A stretch of 64,000 nt of DNA, from assembly GCF_006715565.1 (NCBI RefSeq), contig NZ_VFNL01000001.1, forward strand, positions 186,001 to 250,000. Direction: 5' to 3'. The position numbers and the translations under genes are program-made. Below the pieces are notes generated by a model. That model was not told where the DNA came from. It saw nothing but the letters and a program-made list of their open reading frames with translations, and did not search any database. Shown here one piece after another: positions 17,664-27,446 of this stretch (the stretch's first letter is position 1; every line of letters begins with the position of its first letter). Source of the stretch: Microbacterium sp. SLBN-154 (GTDB lineage Bacteria; Actinomycetota; Actinomycetes; Actinomycetales; Microbacteriaceae).

Positions 17664-18392
17664 ATGACAGCACGAACGAACCGGCGCGGCATCGCGTGGG
17701 CGGTCATCGGCGCAATCGTCCTCATCATCGGTATTGCGGCACTCATCATCGTGTCGCTGAGCAACGCCGACTCCACTCCTAGTTCCCCCGACCTGACGTC
17801 GACACGCACGAGCGATTTCGAACCAACTCCAACGACCGAAACCGCGGTGGTCGACGAGTCCGTCATAAAGCGCGGGTTGGTCCCCGAACCCATCACCACG
17901 GATCCCGAGACCTACGTCCGCGCGGCGCTCGCCGCCGCGGGGACCTTCGACACCACGAAGGCCGAGTACGAGGAATGGATCGCCTACCTCGGTACGTGGT
18001 TCACACCCGACACGCGCTACGCATCAGAGGCCGACCGTATCGCCGAACTAGAAGCAGCGAAACTTGAGATGCGCCAGACAGTCGTTCTGCCTGAAGCGGA
18101 ATGGGACTCTCTCGCAGGCGAGGACGGCAGAGTCAGCGCCGTCACGACCGGTGACGTCGCCTTCTCGCCCGTCCCCGAGGACCAGTCGGGGGATATGTCG
18201 AGCGGCACAGCCGACATCACCATCACCTTCACGCGTTCCGACGGCGCCGGCGGCGAGGTCTCATACGAGGAGCAGACCCGCCTCAGCGTGCAGGTGCTGT
18301 GCGGAGAGGCATCTGTTCCCACGCCCGATTCCAGCCAGGCCGCCGGGGACTGCAAGGTGGTCCGACTGCTCTCAGAGCCGGTGGAGCCCTGA
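17664..18392 (+). CDS. Membrane-anchored conjugation-operon protein
   Basis: A 242-residue protein: a short basic cytoplasmic N-terminus, one hydrophobic segment (about residues 8-33), a Ser/Thr/Pro-rich linker (about 35-60) and an extracytoplasmic domain. It is first in an operon of mating-channel genes, with GAGGAG upstream of ATG 17664. By size and topology it could play the VirB8/TcpC scaffold role, but I see no sequence signature to prove it. Confidence 0.7.
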   Translation: MTARTNRRGIAWAVIGAIVLIIGIAALIIVSLSNADSTPSSPDLTSTRTSDFEPTPTTETAVVDESVIKRGLVPEPITTDPETYVRAALAAAGTFDTTKAEYEEWIAYLGTWFTPDTRYASEADRIAELEAAKLEMRQTVVLPEAEWDSLAGEDGRVSAVTTGDVAFSPVPEDQSGDMSSGTADITITFTRSDGAGGEVSYEEQTRLSVQVLCGEASVPTPDSSQAAGDCKVVRLLSEPVEP

Positions 18393-18393
18393 C

Positions 18394-19008
18394 ATGCCGG
18401 CCCCGGTCACCGCGATCGCCGCCCTCGGCCAAACGAGGATTGGTCGCAAGGTCGCGATCGGGGCACTGACCCTCGTTCTCCTCATATCGGCGTTCGCCGC
18501 CACCCCGCTCATCGCGATCCCGCTCGCGATCGCAGGCAGCTCGATCGCAAACGGGCCCGACACCACACGCCCAGTCCCGACAGCCCAAGGCGACTGGGGC
18601 TTCCCTATGGCCGGCCCGTACTCCTTCGGCCGAGGGTTCGGACACAACCCCGTCACCGGATGCGGGTTCTGCTCGGTCCAGCACAAGGGTTACGACATGT
18701 CCCAGGGATGCGGCTCACCGATCTTCGCCGCCGGCCCTGGCACGGTGCTCAGCGCCGGTGCCCTCAGCGGGTGGGGCAACACCGTCCGCATCGACCACGG
18801 CGACGGCCTCATCACCCTCTATGGGCACATGCAGTGGGGCTCGCTCCGCGTCAGCGAAGGGCAAGCGGTCACCCCCGGCACGCCCCTGGGCGCCGAGGGC
18901 AACACCGGCCGTTCGTTCGGGTGCCATCTCCACTTCGAAGTCATACACGACGGGCTATCGATCGACCCCGTCCCGTTCATGGCCGCGCGCGGCATCCTCC
19001 TGACCTGA
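18394..19008 (+). CDS. M23-family peptidoglycan endopeptidase of the conjugation operon
   Basis: A 204-residue protein with one membrane segment (about residues 19-50) and an extracytoplasmic LytM/M23 domain. The zinc and catalytic residues are His97 and Asp101 (HKGYDMSQ) and His178/His180 (HLHFE). A paired Cys region (CGFC, GCGSP) may form disulfides. It would open peptidoglycan locally so that the mating channel can pass. It starts one base after the preceding stop. Confidence 0.88.
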   Translation: MPAPVTAIAALGQTRIGRKVAIGALTLVLLISAFAATPLIAIPLAIAGSSIANGPDTTRPVPTAQGDWGFPMAGPYSFGRGFGHNPVTGCGFCSVQHKGYDMSQGCGSPIFAAGPGTVLSAGALSGWGNTVRIDHGDGLITLYGHMQWGSLRVSEGQAVTPGTPLGAEGNTGRSFGCHLHFEVIHDGLSIDPVPFMAARGILLT

Positions 19009-19029
19009 CCACGAACAAAGGAACCCCCT

Positions 19030-19323
19030 GTGACCGGCATCGTCCTGACTGACGTCGACATCCCCGACATCCAACCCGACTTCTCTGCGCCCTTCTTCCA
19101 GGGATTCCAGGTCATCGCGTCCTACATCCTCGCCGGTGCGATGCTCGTGGTGCTGATCATGCTGATCATCGCCGGGGCGGCCCTTGCCTTCCGAGGCCTC
19201 GCCTCCGACCGAGTCCGCACGTGGGCCGGCGAGAACATCCTCTGGATCTTCATAGCCGCCGCGGTCCTCGGCGCCGCATCTGGGCTCTTCGCCTGGTTTG
19301 TGAACTTCGACTTCGGTTTCTGA
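19030..19323 (+). CDS. Small two-span membrane protein, VirB2-like candidate
   Basis: A 97-residue protein with two hydrophobic helices (about 26-55 and 68-90) separated by a short basic loop. GTG start, stop overlapping the next ATG. Size, topology and position just before a polytopic VirB6-like gene resemble the small pilin-like or channel components of type IV secretion systems. Only context supports the role. Confidence 0.7.
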   Translation: MTGIVLTDVDIPDIQPDFSAPFFQGFQVIASYILAGAMLVVLIMLIIAGAALAFRGLASDRVRTWAGENILWIFIAAAVLGAASGLFAWFVNFDFGF

Positions 19324-20768
19324 TGAAGCTGTGGCGCACCATCGCGGCCGGGGTGGCCCTCGGGCTGACTCTCACGGTCGGCGCGCTGTCGCCTGCGCTG
19401 GCAGTCGAAGCGGATGCCGCGTCCCCGCGCGCCACGACAGCGACCGAAATCTCCGGCGAAACGTGGTCGGCACCGTCACACCCGGTCAAGTGCCTCAAGG
19501 CCGGCGGACAGATCAGCTGCACTCCCACTGACCCGTCACTGGTCAAACCGCAGCAGTGCTTGATTGGACTCATCTCCGTTGGGACCCGCGCGACCGTCTG
19601 CACGACCTACGAGGGGCATGTTGATGCCCTCAAGGCGTCGGGCGGTAAGCCCATCACCGTTGCGTACGGCTGCAGCATCGGCGACGTCGTGTGCGTCACG
19701 TTTGAGAACGCCGGCCGAGGGATAGCGCTGAGCGCGACCGGAATGATGTTCCTCGTCGCTCAGAATATGCAGTTCGATACGAGCACGTTGCTATGGACAG
19801 CAGCGGTCAGCGAATGGTCGTTCTGGCAGTGGGCGATCCTCATGGTGCTCTTCGGTGCCATGGTGTGGGCGTTCGCGGCGGCGATAGTCTCCGGCGATCG
19901 TGAGCAGCTCGTCGGCGCACTCCTCCGATCGTTCATCGCGATCCCCGCGGTTCCGCTCACGCTGTGGGTCACCGGGCATCTCCTGAACGCGATCGACGAC
20001 ATGACGTGGTACATCCTCGGCGGGCAAGGCCCGTTCGAGATCTTCACGACCCTGCAAAGCGTCATGTGGGCCGGCGGGCAAGCGAACTACTTCTTCGCCT
20101 TCCTCATCCACGGCCTCTTGCTGATCGCCATGCTGCTCTTGGCGCTGGTCTTCGCGTTCCGCAACATCGTGTTGGCCGCACTGATCGCGGTGGGGCCCGT
20201 GGCATGGATGCTGTTCCCCGTCCGCGGGGTCGGGCCGCAGTGGGTCGTCCGCTACGTGTCCGCGGTTGTCGTTCTGCTGCTCACCGGCCCGTTGACCGTC
20301 GGATTCGTCACCCTCATCATCAACGGGCTCGCTTCGGTGAAGACGATCTGGGACCCGCAAGCGTGGCCACTGCTTATCGGACTCGCCCTCGTTGCGTTTT
20401 CACCGTTTGCGATCTTTGGACTGTTCAGCTTCGTTGGCGCGGTCGCCGCGGATGGCATCGGCAGCCGACTCGGCTCGGGTGCCGGGAGGGTCGCTTCCTC
20501 CGCCTCTCGCTCGGCCATGCAGCTGCCAACCCGACTCGGCTCGGCCCCTGCGGGGGTAAGCACGAGTGGGGGGCGTGCGACAGCCGGCACAGCACCCTCG
20601 GCGCGAGGGCCTCAGACACGTTCGGGCTCGACGCCGTCGGCCCCGACGACCACAAGCGGTCCAGCAGAAAGAAGTGCTGCATCCACGCCGCGACCCACGT
20701 CACCTGCGCGGCCGCAGCCCGCCGCACCACCATCAACTCCGCGCCCCGTTGAAAGGAGTCCGCGATGA
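19323..20768 (+). CDS. VirB6/TrbL-like polytopic membrane protein of the mating apparatus
   Basis: A 481-residue protein. A signal-like N-terminus (LTVGALSPALAV) is followed by a Cys-containing extracytoplasmic region and about six transmembrane helices. The Ser/Thr/Pro-rich cytoplasmic-type tail covers roughly the last 85 residues (SGSTPSAPTTTSGPAE). ATG 19323 overlaps the previous stop; the longer open frame upstream lies over the preceding gene. It probably forms the inner-membrane channel of the conjugation system. Confidence 0.8.
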   Translation: MKLWRTIAAGVALGLTLTVGALSPALAVEADAASPRATTATEISGETWSAPSHPVKCLKAGGQISCTPTDPSLVKPQQCLIGLISVGTRATVCTTYEGHVDALKASGGKPITVAYGCSIGDVVCVTFENAGRGIALSATGMMFLVAQNMQFDTSTLLWTAAVSEWSFWQWAILMVLFGAMVWAFAAAIVSGDREQLVGALLRSFIAIPAVPLTLWVTGHLLNAIDDMTWYILGGQGPFEIFTTLQSVMWAGGQANYFFAFLIHGLLLIAMLLLALVFAFRNIVLAALIAVGPVAWMLFPVRGVGPQWVVRYVSAVVVLLLTGPLTVGFVTLIINGLASVKTIWDPQAWPLLIGLALVAFSPFAIFGLFSFVGAVAADGIGSRLGSGAGRVASSASRSAMQLPTRLGSAPAGVSTSGGRATAGTAPSARGPQTRSGSTPSAPTTTSGPAERSAASTPRPTSPARPQPAAPPSTPRPVERSPR

Positions 20769-22258
20769 CTTCGACCTCTGACTTGACCCGCCCAGTCCGG
20801 CTCCCCCGTCGATCACGGCAAGGCGTGGTGCTCGGCATGGATCCCTGGCAGCTGGCATTCATCGCCGCCGCTGGCGTCGTCATCCTCATCAGCGTCAATC
20901 GATTCGGGCCACTCGGGCTGTTGTGGATGGCCCCTCTCTATCTCGTACTCGGCGCGACGGCGCTGATGACCGTGCACGGCATCTCGGCACCTCGGATGGC
21001 GGGGACGTGGGCTATGAAGCAGGTGCGCCACGCGATGGGGGCGACCGCCTACACCTTCCGGCCCGAGCAGCCCAAGCTCATGGGCACGCTCAACCTGCCC
21101 GGAACGCGCGCGTCACTGCAACTTTGGGAGAGCGACGGCATCGCGTGCGTCTACAACCCCCACGACCGGAGCGTGTCAGTGACGGCCGAACTCGAGGTGC
21201 AGGGGTTCCTCATGCACGACTCTCCAGAACGGTTTGATCTCGCGCAGCAGTGGTCCAAGGTCCTCGCTTCGTTCACACAGCGCGCCGGAATCAAGCGGAT
21301 CACCCTGCAGGAGCGCACTCTCCCGACGACGATCCGAACGGCGCGCGACCACTATGACACGGTCGTCAGCCGCCGAGGACTCAACCCCTCATCGCCCGCG
21401 GCTGCCAACTACGAGGAAGTGATGAATCGCTCGGAGCGGTTCGCGGTCGCCCATCGCAACTACCTGACCTTCACCCTCGACCTCGTCTCTCTCGCTCCGC
21501 AGGTGAAAGCACTCGGGGGTGGAAAGGACGCGATCATCGACCTCGCGCGGCTAGAGGCCAGCAATCTCGCCGACGCCCTGCAGTCGGCGAAGGTCAAGGT
21601 GCGGCGCTGGCTATCTTCGCGTGACCTCGCTGCGCTCAGCCGCCTAGCCATGGATCCGGAGTCGGCGCCGAATGTGCAGAACCGGCCCGACATCCGTGGC
21701 GGCGTAGACCCCTCCGCCATCGGCCCCATGTATCTGGAAGAGCCAAAGGGACGAAACGGAATCGTCTGCTCCGACTCCGGCGTGCACACAACCATGTGGA
21801 TTCACGAGTGGCCACGCTCCGACGCGCCGGTGGGGTTCGTGGCCCCCCTGGTGTTCGCGCGGCATCCGCACACGCATGCGGCCGTCACCCACATCTTCTC
21901 TCTTGTTCTCACTCCTGTCCCCGTGGCGAGTGCATTGCGACGCATCCGCGACGAGAAGAAGGTGTGGCGCGGCAACGAGCGGCTTCGCGCCAAGCGAGGC
22001 GCGGATGGATCTGCCGCGGATGCGGCGGACTGGGCCGCCCTTGAGAAGCAAGAGGAGGAGATCGTCGCAGGTCACGGCGAGTTCCGGTACGGCGGATATC
22101 TCACAGTGAGCGCCCCGAACGAAGAGCACCTTGACCAGGCCATCGCCGGCATGCGCAACGCGCTCGCGCGTGCGGGGATGGAGGCGCAGATCTTGTACTG
22201 CCAGCAGGCGGAAGCGCTCATGGTGAATGCCCTGCCCATCGGCTTGGGGATGAAGTGA
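20765..22258 (+). CDS. SCO6880-family conjugation membrane protein
   Basis: A 497-residue protein typical of actinobacterial conjugative elements. Two N-terminal membrane helices (about 28-46 and 50-68, LGLLWMAPLYLVLGATALM) resemble the PrgI/VirB3 part. A large cytoplasmic domain follows (residues 90-497) with LNLPGTRASLQLWESDG. It overlaps the preceding gene by four bases and its stop overlaps the VirB4-like gene. In these systems it acts together with the ATPase encoded next. Confidence 0.85.
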   Translation: MTSTSDLTRPVRLPRRSRQGVVLGMDPWQLAFIAAAGVVILISVNRFGPLGLLWMAPLYLVLGATALMTVHGISAPRMAGTWAMKQVRHAMGATAYTFRPEQPKLMGTLNLPGTRASLQLWESDGIACVYNPHDRSVSVTAELEVQGFLMHDSPERFDLAQQWSKVLASFTQRAGIKRITLQERTLPTTIRTARDHYDTVVSRRGLNPSSPAAANYEEVMNRSERFAVAHRNYLTFTLDLVSLAPQVKALGGGKDAIIDLARLEASNLADALQSAKVKVRRWLSSRDLAALSRLAMDPESAPNVQNRPDIRGGVDPSAIGPMYLEEPKGRNGIVCSDSGVHTTMWIHEWPRSDAPVGFVAPLVFARHPHTHAAVTHIFSLVLTPVPVASALRRIRDEKKVWRGNERLRAKRGADGSAADAADWAALEKQEEEIVAGHGEFRYGGYLTVSAPNEEHLDQAIAGMRNALARAGMEAQILYCQQAEALMVNALPIGLGMK

Positions 22259-23853
22259 TGGCTCGCCGTGCCGTCGTCTTTGCTCCGGCCGGCCTCACCG
22301 ACGAGGAACGCCGCGCCCTCCGACGAGCCGTCTGGGACGCCGAACATAGGCGCCCGGATGCCCGCCCTCCACGACGCGAGCGTGGACTCCCCGAGCCAGC
22401 CGTCCCCGGTCCATTCGGCCCCGGCCTGGTAAACGACAATTACTGGAACCTCGTTCGTCCCTCCGTTCCACCCCATCAGGCGACGTCTCAGCACATCGCA
22501 GGGATTTACCCGTTCGTGGCCGACGCTGGCCTCGGCTCGCGTGGCCCCATCGTCGGCGTCGACTTAAACGCTGATTCCCTGTGGCACTTTTCCCCGTGGG
22601 AGTCCTATACCGACGTCACCGAGCGCGGATCGTTCTCAACCAACATCCTCGTGCTCGGCGCCTACCGGGCAGGGAAGAGCGCCGCCGTGAAAACCCTGGT
22701 CACCCGGTCACTCGCATTCGGACACCAGGCCGTCGTCCCCTCTGACGCGAAGGGTGAGTGGGTCGTCATCGCCGACGCCATCCCTGGTGGCACCGTCATC
22801 CGTCTCGGCGACGGCACCTCCGCCCGGCTCAATCCGCTCGACCGTGGCCCCCGGCGCAGCAACTCAACAGACGACCAACACGAACAGATGGTCCGACAAC
22901 GCCGCATCGCAACACTCATCGCCCTCGTCGAGATGGCCCTGGGAAAGACCCGCCTCACCGCCGTCGAGCACGCGGCGATGCATGAAGCGCTTGGCCGCTG
23001 CATCCATGACACCAATGACCGCCCGACGCTCCGTGGCGTCTACGACCAACTCGGGCTCATGGTCGCCGAGACCGGCGGCGATTTCCGGCTCTCCGAAGGC
23101 GCAGTGCAGCCGCGCTTCGTGCTACGCCGATTCGTTGACGGCGACCTGTCGGGTTTGTTCGAGGACGAATCCACGGTGTCGTTCGATCAGGATGCTCCAA
23201 TCGTTGTGGTCGACACCTCTGAGCTGTTTTCGCGCGGTGATCTCGTGGCACAGCTCACCCAGGTGTGCACGACGGCGTGGATCCAGGCGGTCGTCTCCGA
23301 CCGTTCGGCGAAACGCACGCGTTACGTCATCCGAGAAGAGGGATGGCGCGACATGACCTCTCTCGCTGCTCTGCAGATGTATCAGCAGTGGCTCAAGCTC
23401 TCGCGCCACTACGGGATCAGCAACATCGTCATCTTGCACAAGATGGGCGATCTCGACGCCGTGGGCGACGCCGACTCGCAGGAACGTAACCTCGCGTACT
23501 CGATCGTCGGCGACATCGAGAACAAGTTCATCTTCCGCGTCAACCACCAGGAGCAGACCAGCCTTCGCCAGCGCCTGAGTATGCCGGCCCCGCATGTCGA
23601 CATGGCGAGACAGCTCGCTAAGGGACAGTTTCTCGCATACGTCGGTCAATACTCCTACCTCGTCGACTGCTTCGCGACGTCCACCGATTGGGAGTACGAG
23701 CTGTTCAAGACTGACGAAGCTGTGCAGACCGCAGACCACCTCGATGCCAATGCTCCGTTGATGGATGCCGCGGAGCTCGGCACCGACTGGCTGAACGCAG
23801 CACGGGACGACCCGGACCGGCTAGCGCTCAGGCGGGGAGAGAACGCGCGATGA
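22258..23853 (+). CDS. VirB4/TraC-like conjugation ATPase
   Basis: A 531-residue ATPase. The P-loop GAYRAGKS is at residues 134-141 and the Walker B-like segment is IVVVDTSELF. A VLHKMGDLD-type sensor region lies in the C-terminal half, and there is a proline- and arginine-rich N-terminus. ATG 22258 overlaps the upstream TGA; GTG 22255 is an alternative. It would energise assembly of, or transport through, the mating channel in the cytoplasm. Confidence 0.87.
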   Translation: MARRAVVFAPAGLTDEERRALRRAVWDAEHRRPDARPPRRERGLPEPAVPGPFGPGLVNDNYWNLVRPSVPPHQATSQHIAGIYPFVADAGLGSRGPIVGVDLNADSLWHFSPWESYTDVTERGSFSTNILVLGAYRAGKSAAVKTLVTRSLAFGHQAVVPSDAKGEWVVIADAIPGGTVIRLGDGTSARLNPLDRGPRRSNSTDDQHEQMVRQRRIATLIALVEMALGKTRLTAVEHAAMHEALGRCIHDTNDRPTLRGVYDQLGLMVAETGGDFRLSEGAVQPRFVLRRFVDGDLSGLFEDESTVSFDQDAPIVVVDTSELFSRGDLVAQLTQVCTTAWIQAVVSDRSAKRTRYVIREEGWRDMTSLAALQMYQQWLKLSRHYGISNIVILHKMGDLDAVGDADSQERNLAYSIVGDIENKFIFRVNHQEQTSLRQRLSMPAPHVDMARQLAKGQFLAYVGQYSYLVDCFATSTDWEYELFKTDEAVQTADHLDANAPLMDAAELGTDWLNAARDDPDRLALRRGENAR

Positions 23854-25673
23854 ACCAGGGACTGCTCGGCAAGCTGATCGCCATCCTCATTGCGGTTGTT
23901 GCCGTGGTGGGACTGGCGACGACCTTCATCGCGGACGCGATTACTTACTGGGTTTGCGGCGAACGGGGTCTGGGGTCGGGCCCGCTTTCCGGACTCTGGC
24001 TCGCGCTCACCGGCGACCTGTCAACCTACACCGCGCCCGCCGGGTGCGCGCTTCCCCTTTGGCAAATCCGCGTCGCCGACACGCTCGCCCTGATCACCGT
24101 CGGCGTGCTGGTGATCCTCATCCTGGTCAAGGTTCGGCAGTACCAACAGTCGGATGCGTCTTTCATTGCCGATCTGCGCACGCGCCCCGGGTTCGCGCGC
24201 ACGGGTGAAATCCGCGAGCACCTGTCCGCGAGGGCCGTTCTCAAGCGCGCTGGTCAGCTGCGACCCGATTTGACGCACCCGCTGCCGTCCGACGTGGGAT
24301 GGCGGGTCGGGAAGTCGCGTGGCATGGACGTGTACGTGTCGATCGAAGACTCCGTTGCGCTCGAGGGGCCGCCGCGCTCGGGCAAGGGATACCGAGTGTT
24401 GATCTCAGCGATCCTCGACTGGTCGGGCCCGCTGGTCACGACCTCGACGACGAACGACAACCTCACCGCCTCGATGCGCATGCGACAGAGCCGCGGCGAT
24501 GTGCACGTCTTCGACCCCCAAGGGCTCTCCGGCACCCGCCACCCTCTCCGCATCAACCTGCTTACCGGGTGCGAAGACCCGCTCGTGGCGATGCAGCGCG
24601 GCACCGCGATCATCACCGGGACGGCACTCGGCACCTCGTCGACGAACGCCGAGTGGGCGCAGGCCTCGGGCGTCGTTCTCGGACGGCTGCTGCATGCCGC
24701 GGCTGTCGGTGGATGCTCGATCGGCGATCTCTACTCGTGGGGCAACAGCCCGACCCTCGCCCGTGACGCGATCGATTATCTCCGCGACGGGGGCGCGCCG
24801 GGGTGGGCGGATAGCCTCGAGGCAACGATCGCGGGCGACGACAAGCTCGTCTCATCCATCTGGTTCGGAGTGTCCGGCGCCGTCGCCCCACTCGCAGTCC
24901 CCCAAATCCGTGACGCGCTCATGCCACGGCCGGGCGACCCCGTGTTCGACGCGCGCGAGTTCTTACAGGCCTCGAACACCCTGTATCTCATCGGCTCATC
25001 GTCGGGCGCGTCCGCAATGGGCGGGTTCCTAGGGGCAATCGTCGATGACATCGTCGAGGTCGCTCGAGTCCGCGCGCTCGCTTCACCTGGTTCGCGTCTC
25101 GCTCTCCCGCTCGGTCTGATCCTGGACGAGATCGCCAACATGTTCCGGTGGGGCAACCTGCCGCGTGTGATGGCTGACGGCGGCGGGCGAGGCATCTGCA
25201 CCTTCGTTGTCCTGCAGGCCCTCTCGCAAGCCGAGACGGCGTGGTCTCGCGCCGAGGCCGACACCATCTGGGCTGCGGCAACCGCGAAGGTCCTGCTCGG
25301 CGGCGCGTCCCACGTCGACCACCTTCGCGATGTGGAAACGCTGCTTGGCTCACGCGATACCCGGCGCACCCAACGTTCGTGGTCGACCCGCGAAGCCGGC
25401 CACAACACCAGCGAACAACACGAACGTCGACCGCTCATGTCAGTCGACGAGATTCGACGGATGCCGCAGACCACCGGCCTCCTCGCCTACCGCAACCGCC
25501 GTGGCGTGCTCCTCGACCTCGCCGGATGGGACGACCGCCGCGACGCGCGCTCAATCCAGTCCGGCAAGCGCGCGACCGAGCAAGAGCAGCAGGGAGTGTT
25601 CCGCGACGCCGCGAATCGACCGGTGACAGGCCACACCGCTCACGACGGGGCGAAGACCGAGGCGCGAGAATGA
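23850..25673 (+). CDS. Type IV coupling protein (TraG/VirD4 family)
   Basis: A 607-residue coupling ATPase with two N-terminal membrane segments (about 8-30 and 75-95). The P-loop is GPPRSGKG (173-180) and the Walker B LILDEIANM, with a VLQALSQAE motif downstream. Such proteins bring the relaxase-DNA complex to the channel. Translation is coupled to the VirB4-like gene (ATGA overlap) and to the following HNH gene. Confidence 0.92.
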   Translation: MNQGLLGKLIAILIAVVAVVGLATTFIADAITYWVCGERGLGSGPLSGLWLALTGDLSTYTAPAGCALPLWQIRVADTLALITVGVLVILILVKVRQYQQSDASFIADLRTRPGFARTGEIREHLSARAVLKRAGQLRPDLTHPLPSDVGWRVGKSRGMDVYVSIEDSVALEGPPRSGKGYRVLISAILDWSGPLVTTSTTNDNLTASMRMRQSRGDVHVFDPQGLSGTRHPLRINLLTGCEDPLVAMQRGTAIITGTALGTSSTNAEWAQASGVVLGRLLHAAAVGGCSIGDLYSWGNSPTLARDAIDYLRDGGAPGWADSLEATIAGDDKLVSSIWFGVSGAVAPLAVPQIRDALMPRPGDPVFDAREFLQASNTLYLIGSSSGASAMGGFLGAIVDDIVEVARVRALASPGSRLALPLGLILDEIANMFRWGNLPRVMADGGGRGICTFVVLQALSQAETAWSRAEADTIWAAATAKVLLGGASHVDHLRDVETLLGSRDTRRTQRSWSTREAGHNTSEQHERRPLMSVDEIRRMPQTTGLLAYRNRRGVLLDLAGWDDRRDARSIQSGKRATEQEQQGVFRDAANRPVTGHTAHDGAKTEARE

Positions 25674-26056
25674 GCAATCGTCGCGTCACGGGATTAACCA
25701 CCTATCGGTCCGATTTCCTCCGGTCTCGGGCATGGTTTGCCCGCCGAAATCGATGGTTCCTGACGGAACAGCGCCGCGGGCGGACCCCGACGTGCGGAGT
25801 CTGCGGGGGCGCGGCATCCGCATCGGATCTCGAACTTCACCATCTGGACTACGCGGGGGTGACTCTCGTCGCCGGGAGGTGGCGGGCACAGGAAAGGCAC
25901 GCAGACCTGGTGGCGATGCACCCGACTTGCCACGACCTTGTCCATCGCCTGATCGACCGTGACACGGTCCTTGCGCGCCAACGCAACCGGCGCGACGCGA
26001 CCGCGATCGCTGCTGCGCGCATTCGTGAGGCGCTCAACTCCCAGGAGACGCGGTGA
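25670..26056 (+). CDS. HNH-type zinc-binding protein in the conjugation operon
   Basis: A 128-residue protein with a CxxC (Cys42, Cys45), an HH pair (His57/58 in LELHHLDY) and MHPTCHDLVH (His84, Cys87, His88, His92). This is the layout of an HNH nuclease or related zinc-finger fold. ATG 25670 overlaps the coupling-protein stop. A DNA nicking or processing role is possible, but catalysis is unproven. Confidence 0.75.
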   Translation: MSNRRVTGLTTYRSDFLRSRAWFARRNRWFLTEQRRGRTPTCGVCGGAASASDLELHHLDYAGVTLVAGRWRAQERHADLVAMHPTCHDLVHRLIDRDTVLARQRNRRDATAIAAARIREALNSQETR

Positions 26057-26547
26057 TTGGCGACGACTACGAGCCCAGCCGCCTATTCGCGGACGACGCG
26101 GCGGGTCTGCCGCAGCTCCCTGATGACTACCCACGGCCGAGCCGCGGGCCATCGGCGGTGATCGGCGGACGTGCGACGAACTGGCGCACCATGACTGACG
26201 AGCAGGCACCCGGCGAGTGGGCAGCATTGCGTGATTGGACCGAGTGGTTCGTGCGTCGATACCGCGTCGCCGAGACGATCGTTCCGCCCTGCTGGTTCCG
26301 GCACGGCCAGCTCGTCGAGGAAATCTCGGCCCTCCACTGCGCCCATCGAGCAGCCTATGACCCCTCTGACAGCGGCAACGGTCCGATCGGATGGCACGAG
26401 CGGCTCGCTCTTGCGATGCAGCGGCTGGCGAAGGCATACGCCGGCGGATGCAGCAACGGACACAGAGAGCATCCCTCCCGCCCGTGGCCGAAGGCGGCCG
26501 CTGAGGAGGAGTGGGACGCGTGGATCACACAGAGCCACGCTCACTGA
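26053..26547 (+). CDS. Hypothetical conjugation-operon protein, DUF4913-like
   Basis: A 164-residue soluble, tryptophan-rich protein. The stretch WTEWFVRRYRVAETIVPPCWFRHGQLVEEISALHCAH resembles a small domain common in actinobacterial mobile elements (DUF4913 type). The identification is from memory of the pattern. GTG start overlapping the HNH stop. Function unknown. Confidence 0.65.
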   Translation: MIGDDYEPSRLFADDAAGLPQLPDDYPRPSRGPSAVIGGRATNWRTMTDEQAPGEWAALRDWTEWFVRRYRVAETIVPPCWFRHGQLVEEISALHCAHRAAYDPSDSGNGPIGWHERLALAMQRLAKAYAGGCSNGHREHPSRPWPKAAAEEEWDAWITQSHAH

Positions 26548-26582
26548 GGCACCGCACGGTGCCACTTCAGAAAGGAAGAAAG

Positions 26583-27029
26583 ATGGCCACGAAAATCCCG
26601 GTCACGATCGAGGGCAACCTCACCGGTGACCCTGAACACGGAGCAAGTGACGCGGGCAACGAGTACGCCCGCTTCACGGTCGCAGTCAACGACCGCCGTC
26701 TCAACGAAACGACAGGTCGGTGGGAAGACGCAGGCACGGTCTACCACCGCGTGGTGGTGTTCAGTCAGCAGTCGCGCCACGTCTCCGAGTCGCTCCGCAA
26801 GGGAGACAGCGTGCTCGTCGCCGGCGATCTTCGGTTCGGGTCGTACACAGACAAGGAGACCGGCCAGACTCGCGAGACGCGAGACATCGTCGCGGACACC
26901 GTCGGCGCCTCACTCAGATACACGAGCGTCGACGTGGCACGCGCCCCAAAAGCAACTAGCCCCGAGACTCACGCCTCGGGGCCGGTAGCAACACCGGCCT
27001 CGTACGCCGGTGCTGGGGTTGCGCGCTGA
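26583..27029 (+). CDS. ssb: Single-stranded DNA-binding protein of the element
   Basis: A 148-residue OB-fold protein. It opens with an IEGNLTGDPE stretch, followed by ARFTVAVNDR, TVYHRVVVFS, GDSVLVAGDLRFGSY and a flexible C-terminal tail lacking the acidic DDIPF tip of housekeeping SSB. GAAAGGAAG precedes ATG 26583. It would coat single-stranded DNA during transfer. A strong terminator follows, closing the operon. Confidence 0.9.
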   Translation: MATKIPVTIEGNLTGDPEHGASDAGNEYARFTVAVNDRRLNETTGRWEDAGTVYHRVVVFSQQSRHVSESLRKGDSVLVAGDLRFGSYTDKETGQTRETRDIVADTVGASLRYTSVDVARAPKATSPETHASGPVATPASYAGAGVAR

Positions 27030-27043
27030 CCCATCAGGACAGG

Positions 27044-27081
27044 AGAGCGGCGCGGGAGTCATCGTACTCCCGCGCCGCTCT
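27044..27081 (+). terminator. Perfect hairpin terminator after ssb
   Basis: AGAGCGGCGCGGGAGT (27044-27059) pairs perfectly over 16 bp with 27066-27081 across a six-base loop, followed by TCGCTT. It ends the conjugation operon. Confidence 0.85.
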
Positions 27082-27446
27082 TCGCTTGAGAATCTCCTGA
27101 GCAGTGAGCGCAGCTGAGGAGCCTCTTCTCTCGCTACGACGTGTCTCAGAACCATCGGCGAAGCGCGGTCGGCGGCATGGGGAAGCGAGACTTAGTTCTG
27201 AGACTCGCACATCACCTGAACTGCGCTGAGATCTCGCCTACACGAGCCGCTCAGGGTGTACGTGCTGCGCGAACGACACTCGTGAATGAGACGTCGCAAT
27301 AGGGAAGGAATACGAGACGCATAGCGTCCGAGATCTGTGACGGACGTGGTGCGAACCGCGAACTTCGCCCCCCAGTCCCTACTGAGTGTCTGATGATGCG
27401 AAGGACCGCTCTAGGCCGTGTTGCTAAAGCCGGTGGGTGGCTGTTG
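27082..27446. other. Non-coding region with a spaced inverted repeat
   Basis: No gene is supported. GTCTCAGAAC (27143-27152) and GTTCTGAGAC (27195-27204) form a perfect 10-bp inverted repeat 42 bases apart. It could be the remains of a recombination site or transposon end, or a protein-binding site. Confidence 0.45.
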